Of a stretch of DNA of 25,392 nt, positions 1 through 7,473 are shown in pieces. Under the pieces are notes generated by a model, which was given only the letters and a program-made list of their open reading frames with translations, was not told the DNA's origin and did not search any database. A program made the position numbers and the translations under genes. The stretch's first letter is position 1, and each line of letters starts with the position of its first letter. This DNA comes from Candidatus Methanovirga meridionalis (GTDB lineage: Archaea; Methanobacteriota; Methanobacteria; Methanobacteriales; Methanobacteriaceae): assembly GCA_031289325.1 (NCBI GenBank), contig JAITPS010000115.1, positions 1 to 25,392 of the forward strand. Direction: 5' to 3'.

Positions 1-120
1 ATTTAAAAATAAGATATTTAAAAATAAGATATTTAAAAATAAGATATTTAAAAATAAGATATTTAAAAATAAGATATTTAAAAATAAGATATTTAAAAAT
101 AAGATATTTAAAAATAAGTG
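1..120. repeat. 15-bp minisatellite, 8 copies
   Basis: Eight head-to-tail copies of the 15-mer ATTTAAAAATAAGAT fill the first 120 bases. Seven are identical and the last ends TG instead of AT. The array touches the window edge and may continue upstream. The same 15-mer followed by a similar flank occurs singly near 10070-10100, at the end of dispersed repeat module C. The array therefore looks like a local amplification of that module's tail. Confidence 0.95.
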
Positions 121-342
121 ATTAATTAAAATAAAATATAGAGATTTTGATAATGTCCTTAAGAAATAACTTTTTTTTAAAATTAAATATTAAAATTTTT
201 AAAATAGAGTATAAACATAAAAAAAATAATAAAAAAAATAATAAAATATAAACAAGTATATAAATAATAAGAATAAAAGATTTATAAATAATAAGAAAAT
301 TTTAAAAAAACTTCACAAAAGTTCAAATTTTCATAACAATCA
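121..342. other. AT-rich spacer with a module-A-like repeat at 144-194
   Basis: No gene is visible. Bases 144-194 resemble the 61-bp module A seen at 13895-14138 and 17714-17843: TTTTGATAA, then CTTAA.AAATAAC, a T-run and AAATATTA. The rest is A-rich simple sequence. This spacer precedes the ATP synthase leader. Confidence 0.5.
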
Positions 343-456
343 ATGCTGTCAACTTAAGAAAATTATTTTTTAAAATTGGATTGAAATTAAAATTGGAACT
401 TGTATAAACAAGATTTTAATAGAAATTTCAATCAAAAATTCTTAAGTTGACAGCAT
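343..456. repeat. Structured inverted-repeat element, copy 1
   Basis: The 18-mer ATGCTGTCAACTTAAGAA (343-360) has its exact reverse complement at 439-456. Nested inside are further inverted pairs: GATTGAAATT (379-388) with AATTTCAATC (424-433), ATTAAAAT (386-393) with ATTTTAAT (413-420), and an apical CTTGT-ATAA-ACAAG hairpin (399-412). The whole 114 nt can fold as one imperfect hairpin. A related copy lies at 23969-24079. It could be a MITE-like element, a non-coding RNA or a regulatory structure; the sequence does not decide which. It ends 27 nt before the likely TATA box of the ATP synthase operon. Confidence 0.8.
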
Positions 457-482
457 CGCATATATTTAATAATAAGTAAAAG

Positions 483-525
483 TTATATATGATACTTTAT
501 AGAATTTTTTTATATTGATGGTGAT
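483..525 (+). promoter_or_regulatory. Likely ATP synthase operon promoter and leader
   Basis: TTATATAT at 483-490 matches an archaeal TATA box. Initiation would be expected about 22-27 nt downstream, near 510. The short leader would then carry the Shine-Dalgarno GGTGAT at 520-525, 5 nt before the ahaH start. A second TATA-like run at 459-469 is an alternative. The TATA assignment is inferred from motif and spacing. Confidence 0.5.
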
Positions 526-530
526 TAATT

Positions 531-845
531 ATGACAGCAATTTCAGATGCTATCGAAGTGATAAGAAAAACTGAATTTGATGCTGATCAGCTTATTGAAG
601 ATTCTAAAAATGAATATGTAAAGTTAATAGAAGAATCTAAGATAAAATCCAATGAAATGTTGGAAGAAGCTAAAAAATCGGCTAAAGAAGAAGCTAAAAG
701 TATTATTTCTAATACAGAGGCAAAAGCTAAGGAAGAAGCTAAAACTATCATTGCTAATGCAGATACTCAAGTTAAATCTGTTAAAAGTGCATCTATGGCT
801 AAGGTAGATGAAGCTTCATCCTTTATTGTAGAAAATATTTTATAG
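531..845 (+). CDS. ahaH: A-type ATP synthase subunit H (peripheral stalk)
   Basis: The 104-residue protein is almost entirely Ala/Glu/Lys-rich helix with heptad-like spacing (residues about 15-95), as expected of subunit H. In A-type ATP synthases, H pairs with E as a right-handed coiled coil forming the peripheral stalks that hold the catalytic head against the membrane motor. Repeated KEEAK segments near residues 50-70 show internal repetition. The ATG has a good GGTGAT Shine-Dalgarno at 5 nt spacing. It is the first gene of the nine-gene operon, and its stop is 9 nt before ahaI. Identity rests mainly on length, coiled-coil character and operon position, because this subunit diverges quickly. 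Confidence 0.93.
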   Translation: MTAISDAIEVIRKTEFDADQLIEDSKNEYVKLIEESKIKSNEMLEEAKKSAKEEAKSIISNTEAKAKEEAKTIIANADTQVKSVKSASMAKVDEASSFIVENIL

Positions 846-854
846 TGTGAAATA

Positions 855-2858
855 ATGTTTCAGACAGCGAGAATGTGTAAAATTAAAGTGTTAACTTTAA
901 ATAAATACTCTACTCCTATTGTAAATTCATTACATGAAGAGGGTATTGTTCAGATAAATGATATATCAGAATACATTCAGCAAGATCCTCATTGGGCTGA
1001 ACTTTTAAATCCTTCTAAGGTTACAGCTTTGACAGGTAGAATTTCTTCACTTTTAATGAAATGTAGTGGACTATCAGAACTTTTAGGTGATGCATCATCT
1101 GGTGATGTTGGTATTAAAGACATGATAAAGTCCTTTATAAGTCCAAATATACCTAAAAAGACTGAAGTTGAAGCTATTAGTGGTGAAATACTTGTTAATA
1201 AGGCTGAATCTCTTTTAAATGAAGTTGAATCTAAAACTAAAGTCATTGAAGATCAATTAAATTCTATTGACAATAAAAAGAGTGAACTTAAATCAAATAA
1301 GCTTTTAGCAACTAAATTAAAAGATTTAGATATTGATTTAAGTCTTTTAAATGAAACTAAATATACCTTTACTATTGTTGGTAGAATTAATACTGAATCA
1401 GTAGATAATTTTAAGAAAGAATCGGCTAAAATAACCGACAAATTCTTAATTTTTGATACTCCTGATGAAGACAAATTAAAGAAAATTATTGTATTAGTAA
1501 CTTTAAGTGAATTTAAAGATGAATTATATTCTTTAATTAGAACCTTTGATTTTGAAAAATTTGAAACTGATAATATAAGTGGTAAGCCAAATGATATTAT
1601 TAATTCAGCCAATTCAGAATTAAAGTCTTTAGAAAAAGAAAAGTCTCAATTATCTTTAAACCTTAAAGAAGTAGCTGAAAAATATGATGATGATGTTCTT
1701 GTTCTTAAAGAGCAACTTGAAATAGAGAAAGAAAGAAATGAAGTTTTTTCCACATTTGGAGAAACTAATAAAACTGTAATGCTTGAGGCGTGGCTTCCTC
1801 TTAAAGATGTAGATAAAGTTAAAAATTTAGTTGAATTATCTACTGAAGGGCATAATGTTGTCGAAATTGAAAATATTGGTGAAGATGATTCTGAAACTCC
1901 GATCCTTCATAATAACCCAAAAATTGTTAAGCCATATGAATTTCTTGTTGATATGTATTCTCCAGTTAAATATGGGGAGATTGATCCAAGTGTTCTTGTT
2001 TTTATAATGTTTCCATTTTTCTTTGGTTACTGCCTAACGGATTCTTTTTATGGATTAATGTTAGTAATATTAGGTATTGTACTAATTAAAGGAATGGGTA
2101 AAGTTAATGAAACTATGGGCAAATTTGGTAATATAATCATTGCATGTGGCTTGTGGACGATAGTTTTAGGTCTTATAACCAATGGATTGTTAGGAGATTT
2201 CTTCCACAGATTCTTTGATATAAACCTCCCAACTGTGGTTGCAGAGTTTGATGCATTTAAACATCCTGAAAATATCCTTATAGTAGCTATTGCTATAGGT
2301 CTTGTTTATACTACTATAGGTTTTATACTTGGTATTATTAACAATTTTAGATATGGGGAGAAAAAAGAAGCATTAGGCTCACAGATTGTTTGGCTTATTT
2401 TTGAAGCTGGAATTGCTTTTTTAGTTGCTGGTATGGTTATACCATCTCTTGTTATAGGTCAATATATTGGTGCAGTTTTATTAATAGCAACACTTGTTAT
2501 ATTGATTTATTGTAATGGAATATATGGATTAATGGATATATTTTCATGGTTGGGTAATATCTTATCGTATGCTCGTCTTTTGGCACTATGTTTGGCAACA
2601 GGTGGCATAGCCATGACAGTTAATATCATAGCACAAATGGTTGATACAATGTTGCCAGTCCCATATCTTTCATTGATCATTGCAATATTTGTTTTCATTG
2701 CAGGTCACATTGTAAATTTCCTTTTCCAAGTATTAGGAGCTTTCATTAATGCATTGCGTTTGCACTATGTTGAATTTTTTGCTCAATTTTTCTTAGGAGG
2801 CAAAAATAAATTTAGTCCATTTAGTGCAAGTAGAATACTTACAAAATTAAAAAGATAA
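855..2858 (+). CDS. ahaI: A-type ATP synthase subunit I (a-subunit, ion channel)
   Basis: At 667 residues this is the membrane a-subunit homologue. Residues 1 to about 370 form the cytoplasmic arm, with coiled-coil stretches near 100-160 and 250-300, which docks on the peripheral stalks. From about 378 to the end there are seven to eight hydrophobic spans, starting at roughly 378, 425, 474, 510, 538, 571 and 604. The late helices carry the conserved SYARLLAL segment (about 571-578) and NALRLHYVEF, with the likely essential arginine at residue 635 facing the c-ring glutamates. Together with AhaK it forms the half-channels for ion flow. The ATG at 855 lies 9 nt after the ahaH stop and has a GTGA-type ribosome site. 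Length and topology are normal for the family. Confidence 0.97.
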   Translation: MFQTARMCKIKVLTLNKYSTPIVNSLHEEGIVQINDISEYIQQDPHWAELLNPSKVTALTGRISSLLMKCSGLSELLGDASSGDVGIKDMIKSFISPNIPKKTEVEAISGEILVNKAESLLNEVESKTKVIEDQLNSIDNKKSELKSNKLLATKLKDLDIDLSLLNETKYTFTIVGRINTESVDNFKKESAKITDKFLIFDTPDEDKLKKIIVLVTLSEFKDELYSLIRTFDFEKFETDNISGKPNDIINSANSELKSLEKEKSQLSLNLKEVAEKYDDDVLVLKEQLEIEKERNEVFSTFGETNKTVMLEAWLPLKDVDKVKNLVELSTEGHNVVEIENIGEDDSETPILHNNPKIVKPYEFLVDMYSPVKYGEIDPSVLVFIMFPFFFGYCLTDSFYGLMLVILGIVLIKGMGKVNETMGKFGNIIIACGLWTIVLGLITNGLLGDFFHRFFDINLPTVVAEFDAFKHPENILIVAIAIGLVYTTIGFILGIINNFRYGEKKEALGSQIVWLIFEAGIAFLVAGMVIPSLVIGQYIGAVLLIATLVILIYCNGIYGLMDIFSWLGNILSYARLLALCLATGGIAMTVNIIAQMVDTMLPVPYLSLIIAIFVFIAGHIVNFLFQVLGAFINALRLHYVEFFAQFFLGGKNKFSPFSASRILTKLKR

Positions 2859-2865
2859 TTTTGAT

Positions 2866-2907
2866 ATTAAATTAAGACATTAAATAATTAAATTAAGACA
2901 TTAAATA
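2866..2907. repeat. Perfect 21-bp tandem duplication before ahaK
   Basis: Bases 2866-2886 and 2887-2907 are identical and directly adjacent, within the 115-nt spacer between ahaI and ahaK. The unit is AT-rich with an AAGACAT core. No strong hairpin is seen. It may only be replication slippage, but the spacer is where an internal promoter or processing site for the high-stoichiometry c-subunit would sit. Confidence 0.9.
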
Positions 2908-2973
2908 AAGAAAAAGTTTGAATTTAAATTGAATATATAAATTAATTGTAATAAAAAATAAAGGAGAATAAAA

Positions 2974-3459
2974 ATGGTAGAGATTGCTTTAGGAACTGCT
3001 TTAGCAGCTATTGGTGCTGGAGTAGCTATTGGTTTTGCAGGTTTAGGTTCAGGTTTAGGACAAGGTATAGCGGCCGCAGGAAGTGTTGGTGCTGTAGCTG
3101 AAGATAATGATATGTTTGCTCGTGGTATTATTTTCACGGCTTTGCCTGAAACTCAAGCTATTTATGGTTTCTTGATTGCTATATTATTATTAGTATTTTC
3201 AGGACTTTTAGGTGGAGGAGAAGGTCTCCCTATAACATCTGGGCTTGTAGCTATTGGTGTTGGAGCTTCTATTGGTTTTGCTGGACTTGGTTCTGGTATG
3301 GGTCAAGGTATTGCTGCTGCTTCATCTGTTGGTGCTGTTGTTGAAGATAATGATATGTTTGCTCGTGGTATTATTTTCACGGCTTTGCCTGAAACTCAAG
3401 CTATTTATGGTTTCTTGATTGCCATATTGCTCATGGTATTTGGCGGAATCTTAGGTTAG
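2974..3459 (+). CDS. ahaK: A-type ATP synthase proteolipid K (c-subunit, duplicated)
   Basis: The 161-residue proteolipid consists of two helical hairpins, residues about 1-80 and 82-161, related by an 81-residue repeat. Each hairpin has the Gly-rich helix GxGSGxGQG and a second helix with LPETQAIYGF. Both ion-carrying glutamates are retained (E59 and E140), together with Q30/Q111, T60/T141 and Y64/Y145. This is the ligand pattern associated with sodium-binding c-rings, and sodium coupling has been reported for the Methanobrevibacter ruminantium enzyme. Multiple copies form the rotor ring against AhaI. A strong AAGGAG ribosome site (about 2961) precedes the ATG. The two halves share an 81-nt identical DNA run (3099-3179 and 3342-3422), suggesting gene conversion. 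Confidence 0.98.
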   Translation: MVEIALGTALAAIGAGVAIGFAGLGSGLGQGIAAAGSVGAVAEDNDMFARGIIFTALPETQAIYGFLIAILLLVFSGLLGGGEGLPITSGLVAIGVGASIGFAGLGSGMGQGIAAASSVGAVVEDNDMFARGIIFTALPETQAIYGFLIAILLMVFGGILG

Positions 3460-3470
3460 GAGGTCTATTT

Positions 3471-4094
3471 ATGAGCTCTGGAGCAGATAAAATAGTTTCT
3501 AATATTCTCTCTGAAGCTCAGATAAAAGCTGATCAAATTATCCAAGAAGCAGAATTAGAGATTAAATCTTTTGAAGAAAAAGAATCTAAAACTCTTGAAT
3601 TGGAAAAAAAGAAAATTATAGATGATGCTAATAAACAGTCTATAATGAGACATCAGCAAATAATATCTGAGGCTAAAATGAATGCAAGAAGATTAGAGTT
3701 AGAAACGAGAGAAAAGGTAATTGAAGAATCTTTTAACAAAGCAACTGAAGAATTAAAGAAAGTTACCTCAAGCTCTGATAAAAAGTATGTGGATTCTTTA
3801 GTTAAAATTGTTAAAGAAGCAGCTATTGAAATAAATGGTGGAGATATAATAATTCATGCTAAAACAGAAGATAAATCTAAGATTGAAAACCTTCTTGGTG
3901 GTATAGCTACTGATGTTAAAAGCAAAAGTGGAAAAGATACTACTTTTGAGTTTGGTGAGCCAATTACTACAATTGGTGGAGTTATTTTAAAAACTAAAAC
4001 TGGGGAAATTGAGGTTAATAATACTATTGAAGCTCGTCTGTTAAGATATAAAAAAATCTTACGTTTTGAGGTAGCTAAAATATTATTTAATTAG
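3471..4094 (+). CDS. ahaE: A-type ATP synthase subunit E (peripheral stalk)
   Basis: The 207-residue protein has a long charged N-terminal helix (about 1-100, rich in Glu, Lys and Ala) and a C-terminal globular domain (about 105-207). The latter contains the GEPITTIGGVILKTKTGEIEVNNTIEARL region characteristic of subunit E. With AhaH it builds the peripheral stalks, and its C-terminal domain binds the top of the A/B head. The Shine-Dalgarno GGAGGT overlaps the ahaK stop (TTAGGAGGTC), giving an 11-nt intergenic distance and tight translational linkage. Length is normal for archaeal E subunits. Confidence 0.96.
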   Translation: MSSGADKIVSNILSEAQIKADQIIQEAELEIKSFEEKESKTLELEKKKIIDDANKQSIMRHQQIISEAKMNARRLELETREKVIEESFNKATEELKKVTSSSDKKYVDSLVKIVKEAAIEINGGDIIIHAKTEDKSKIENLLGGIATDVKSKSGKDTTFEFGEPITTIGGVILKTKTGEIEVNNTIEARLLRYKKILRFEVAKILFN

Positions 4095-4106
4095 AGGAGA
4101 TTGATA

Positions 4107-5261
4107 ATGGCTGATGAATTAACTACAATATTAACTTCTTTCGGGATTTCAAATGAAGCATTTCTTGCAATAATAGTTGTTGTGCTTCTTATTATTGGTG
4201 CTGTTGTAGTTATTATTGTAAGTAGACCAATATTGGATATTTATCCTTACCTCCTTCCAAATGCTAAGGTGAGAGCAAGAAAAGGAAGATTATTTGATGA
4301 AAAGCACTTTTCTGAAATTATTGAAGCTGATGATTACAAAGAAATTACAAACTATCTTAGAGGTTTCCCAGATTATGCCAAACATTTAGATAATCATTCA
4401 ATTGAAAAATCATTAGATATTCAGCTTGGAGAAACTTATAGTATACTTTCAAAAATAGCTCCTACCGATATAAAAAAAGTTTTTGTGATTTTATCTAAAA
4501 AGTCGGATATCAGCAATATAAAAAGTTTAATAGCTGCAAAAGAAGCTAACTTAAGTAAGGATGAAACTACAAAACTGTTAATTCCAGTTGGTAGTTTGTA
4601 TCCAACATGTGAGCAATTAGTTGAATCCAATACTATTGAAAATGTCATAGCTGGGTTAGATGGAACTGAATATGGATCTGTTTTAGAAGATGCTTTAAGT
4701 GAATATAATGAAAGTGGTATGATTCTACCTTTTGAATCAGCTTTAGATAAACACTTTTTAGAAAATCTTTTATCAGCATCAAGTGTGCCATCTGATGATA
4801 ACACAAGGATATTACATTCATATATTGGTTCACAAGTTGATGTAGCGAATTTAAAAATAATCATCCGTTCTAAAGCTGATGGTTTGAAATATGATAGTAT
4901 CAATACTCACATGATTTCAAATGGATATCAAATTAAAGAATGGAAGTTAAAAGACTTAATGGAATCTGATAATGTAACATCTATTGTTAATGGTTTAGAT
5001 GGTACTGATTACTATCAAATCCTTAATGAAGCTCTTGGAACTTATAATGAAACTGATTCAATTTCAATTTTTGAAAAAGCTTTGGATGAATATATTGTAA
5101 ATTATGCTAACTCTCTTTCCTTAAAAAATCCATTAGGTGTTGGACCAATTATTGGATACCTCAATAAAAAAGAGAAAGAAATTAAAAATCTAAAGATTAT
5201 TATAAGAGCTAAAAGAGAAAATAATCTTGAAATGTCTGATATACAGGAGATGTTAGTATGA
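4107..5261 (+). CDS. ahaC: A-type ATP synthase subunit C (rotor/membrane adaptor)
   Basis: This is the 384-residue adaptor that connects the central stalk (D/F) to the c-ring, homologous to V-ATPase subunit d. The body is helical with recurring segments such as ENVIAGLDGTEYGSVL and TSIVNGLDGTDYYQIL (about 170-300) and NLKIIIRAK near residues 250 and 370, the expected internal repeats. The ATG at 4107 is preferred over an in-frame TTG at 4101 because GAGGAG (4094-4099) is well spaced from it. The odd feature is a strongly hydrophobic segment at residues about 19-38 followed by RPI, predicting a membrane anchor on a subunit usually described as soluble. The last codons overlap ahaF by 4 nt. Confidence 0.95.
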   Translation: MADELTTILTSFGISNEAFLAIIVVVLLIIGAVVVIIVSRPILDIYPYLLPNAKVRARKGRLFDEKHFSEIIEADDYKEITNYLRGFPDYAKHLDNHSIEKSLDIQLGETYSILSKIAPTDIKKVFVILSKKSDISNIKSLIAAKEANLSKDETTKLLIPVGSLYPTCEQLVESNTIENVIAGLDGTEYGSVLEDALSEYNESGMILPFESALDKHFLENLLSASSVPSDDNTRILHSYIGSQVDVANLKIIIRSKADGLKYDSINTHMISNGYQIKEWKLKDLMESDNVTSIVNGLDGTDYYQILNEALGTYNETDSISIFEKALDEYIVNYANSLSLKNPLGVGPIIGYLNKKEKEIKNLKIIIRAKRENNLEMSDIQEMLV

Positions 5262-5578
5262 AGTCATCTGTAGCTGTTATTGGGGATATTGATACTGTTA
5301 CTGGATTTAAACTCGGTGGAGTAAAAAAAGGTTACATTGCCAATAATAATGAAGAAGCTGAAAGTGCACTTACTGAGCTAATTAATAATGAAATATCCAT
5401 TATAATTATTACAGAAAAAATTGCTGATAAGATTAGAGAACATATTAATAAAAAAGTAGGATCTAATGTGTTACCAATGATTATTGAGATACCAGATAAA
5501 TCTGGATCTTCTCAAAGAGAAGCTGACCCGATGAGTGAACTAATTAAAAGGGTTATTGGGGTAGAGATGATTAAATGA
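5258..5578 (+). CDS. ahaF: A-type ATP synthase subunit F (central stalk)
   Basis: The 106-residue protein has the alternating alpha/beta pattern of subunit F: SSVAVIGDIDTVTGFKLGGV at the N terminus, then SIIIITEKIADKIREHI, and a C-terminal helix after PMIIEIPDKSG. In the complex it binds subunit D in the rotating shaft and is thought to regulate catalysis. The ATG overlaps the ahaC stop (ATGA), and its own stop overlaps the ahaA start in the same way, so C, F and A are translationally coupled. Family fit is good on length, motifs and order. Confidence 0.96.
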   Translation: MKSSVAVIGDIDTVTGFKLGGVKKGYIANNNEEAESALTELINNEISIIIITEKIADKIREHINKKVGSNVLPMIIEIPDKSGSSQREADPMSELIKRVIGVEMIK

Positions 5579-7332
5579 TTACTGAAGGAAATATTATTAA
5601 AATTGCAGGACCTGTTATCGTCGCTGATGGTATGAGAGGAACTCAAATGTATGAAATGGTTCGAGTGGGTAGCAGTAAGCTTATTGGTGAAATTATTGAG
5701 CTTGAAGGTGACACCGCGACCATTCAGGTATATGAAGAAACTGCAGGTTTAAAACCTGGTGAAAAGGTAGAGAGTACTGGTGGTCCGTTATCTGTTGAAC
5801 TTGGACCTGGAATTATGGGTTCTATTTTTGATGGAATTCAAAGACCACTTGAAGTTATTAAAGCAATATCTGGCTCTTTCATTGAACGAGGGGTGAATGT
5901 ACCATCCATTAACAAAGAGAAAAAGTGGACTTTCCAAACAAAAGCTAAGGTTGGAGATTCTGTTAAAGGAGGAGATGTGATTGGTGAAGTTCAAGAAACA
6001 TCTGCTGTTTTACAAAAAATAATGGTGCCTCCTAAAATTGAAGGAAAAATTCTAAGTATAGTTTCTAATGGAGAATATACTGTTGAAGAAGACATTGCTG
6101 AAATTGAAACTAATGATGGTGTTAAAAAAGTTCAAATGCTTCAAAAATGGCCAGTTAGAAAAGGTAGACCTTACAAAGAAAAACTTGATCCAGATGTGCC
6201 TCTAATATCTGGACAGAGAACACAAGATACATTTTTCCCTGTTGCTAAAGGTGGATCAGCAGCTATTCCAGGACCATTTGGATCAGGTAAAACTGTCACA
6301 CAACAACAATTAGCTAAATGGGCAGATGCAGATATTATTGTCTATGTTGGTTGTGGTGAACGTGGAAATGAGATGACTGAAGTACTTCTTGATTTCCCAG
6401 AGTTAGAAGATCCAAAAACTGGAAATCCATTGATGGATAGGACAGTTCTCATTGCAAATACTTCTAACATGCCTGTTGCAGCAAGAGAAGCTTGTGTATA
6501 CACTGGAATTACAATTGCGGAATATTTCCGTGATCAAGGATATGATGTTGCACTTATGGCAGATTCTACCTCAAGATGGGCTGAGGCAATGAGAGAGATT
6601 TCAGGAAGACTTGAGGAAATGCCTGGTGAAGAAGGTTATCCAGCATATCTTGCTTCAAGACTTGCTCAGTTCTATGAAAGAGCAGGTAGAGTTACTACAA
6701 TAGGTAGTGAAGATAAATTCTCCTCTGTTTCAATTGTTGGTGCTGTATCACCTCCTGGTGGAGATTTGTCTGAACCAGTTACACAAAATACACTTAGGAT
6801 ATGTAAAGTATTTTGGGCTTTAGATGCATCTCTTGCAGATAAAAGACATTTTCCATCTATTAATTGGTTACAAAGTTACTCATTATATGTTGATAGTGTA
6901 GAAAATTGGTGGGCAGAGAATACTGAAAATGATTGGAGAGCAACTCGTGATGAAGCAATGGTTTTACTTCAAAAAGAGTCAGAACTCCAAGAAATTGTAC
7001 AACTCGTTGGACCAGATGCTTTACCAGATAGTGAGCAGATTACTTTAGAAACTACTCGTATGATTAGAGAGGATTTCCTACAACAAAATGCTTACGACGA
7101 TGTTGATACATATTGTTCACCATTAAAACAATATCAAATGCTAAAAACAATCATTTCATTCCAGAAAGAAGGTGTAGCTGCTCTTGGACGTGGAATCGAA
7201 TCAAAAAATATTATAGCGATTCCAATTAAGGAAGAAATAGGTCGGATGAAATATGTGCATGAAAATGATTTCCCTACTAAGATTAAAGAAATCCAAGAAG
7301 GAATAGTTAAACAATTAGGAGATTTAAATTAA
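5575..7332 (+). CDS. ahaA: A-type ATP synthase catalytic subunit A
   Basis: This is the 585-residue catalytic subunit, which binds and interconverts ATP and ADP + Pi at the A/B interface of the A3B3 head. Visible features, in order: the N-terminal beta-barrel (about 1-75); the long extra domain between about 110 and 200 typical of A subunits and absent from F-type beta; the P-loop GPFGSGKT at 233-240; GERGNEM with the catalytic glutamate at 262; the Walker B region VALMADSTSRWAEAMREISGRLEEMPGEEG; SPPGGDLSEP; and a C-terminal helical domain. All key residues are intact. The start overlaps the ahaF stop by 4 nt. Unlike the preceding junctions, it is followed by a 141-nt spacer before ahaB. Confidence 0.98.
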   Translation: MITEGNIIKIAGPVIVADGMRGTQMYEMVRVGSSKLIGEIIELEGDTATIQVYEETAGLKPGEKVESTGGPLSVELGPGIMGSIFDGIQRPLEVIKAISGSFIERGVNVPSINKEKKWTFQTKAKVGDSVKGGDVIGEVQETSAVLQKIMVPPKIEGKILSIVSNGEYTVEEDIAEIETNDGVKKVQMLQKWPVRKGRPYKEKLDPDVPLISGQRTQDTFFPVAKGGSAAIPGPFGSGKTVTQQQLAKWADADIIVYVGCGERGNEMTEVLLDFPELEDPKTGNPLMDRTVLIANTSNMPVAAREACVYTGITIAEYFRDQGYDVALMADSTSRWAEAMREISGRLEEMPGEEGYPAYLASRLAQFYERAGRVTTIGSEDKFSSVSIVGAVSPPGGDLSEPVTQNTLRICKVFWALDASLADKRHFPSINWLQSYSLYVDSVENWWAENTENDWRATRDEAMVLLQKESELQEIVQLVGPDALPDSEQITLETTRMIREDFLQQNAYDDVDTYCSPLKQYQMLKTIISFQKEGVAALGRGIESKNIIAIPIKEEIGRMKYVHENDFPTKIKEIQEGIVKQLGDLN

Positions 7333-7473
7333 ATATTAAGCATGGAATAAAAAAGGATTGATTTCATGCTAACTGTTTAATGGAACAACTGTTATTGTTA
7401 AAAAAGAACGAATATTCTAATTTATAGATTCTAATTTATAGATCCTTTAAAATAATAAATATAAGGTGTAAAA
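7333..7473 (+). promoter_or_regulatory. ahaA-ahaB spacer with hairpin and 14-bp duplication
   Basis: This 141-nt gap interrupts an otherwise compact gene cluster. AGCATGGAA (7339-7347) can pair with TTTCATGCT (7362-7370), a 9-bp stem with one G-T pair and a 14-nt loop directly after the ahaA stop. The 14-mer ATTCTAATTTATAG is present twice in tandem (7414-7427 and 7428-7441). The ribosome site AAGGTG precedes ahaB. The arrangement would suit RNA processing, attenuation or an internal promoter; none of these is demonstrated. Confidence 0.55.

Noticed and set aside
841..859. Module C start inside the ahaH-ahaI junction
   Set aside because: TATAGTGTGAAATAATG resembles the module C start but lacks two bases and the rest of the module, and it is explained by the stop codon and ribosome site.
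4101..4106. TTG start for ahaC
   Set aside because: It is too close to the GAGGAG ribosome site; the ATG at 4107 is properly spaced.
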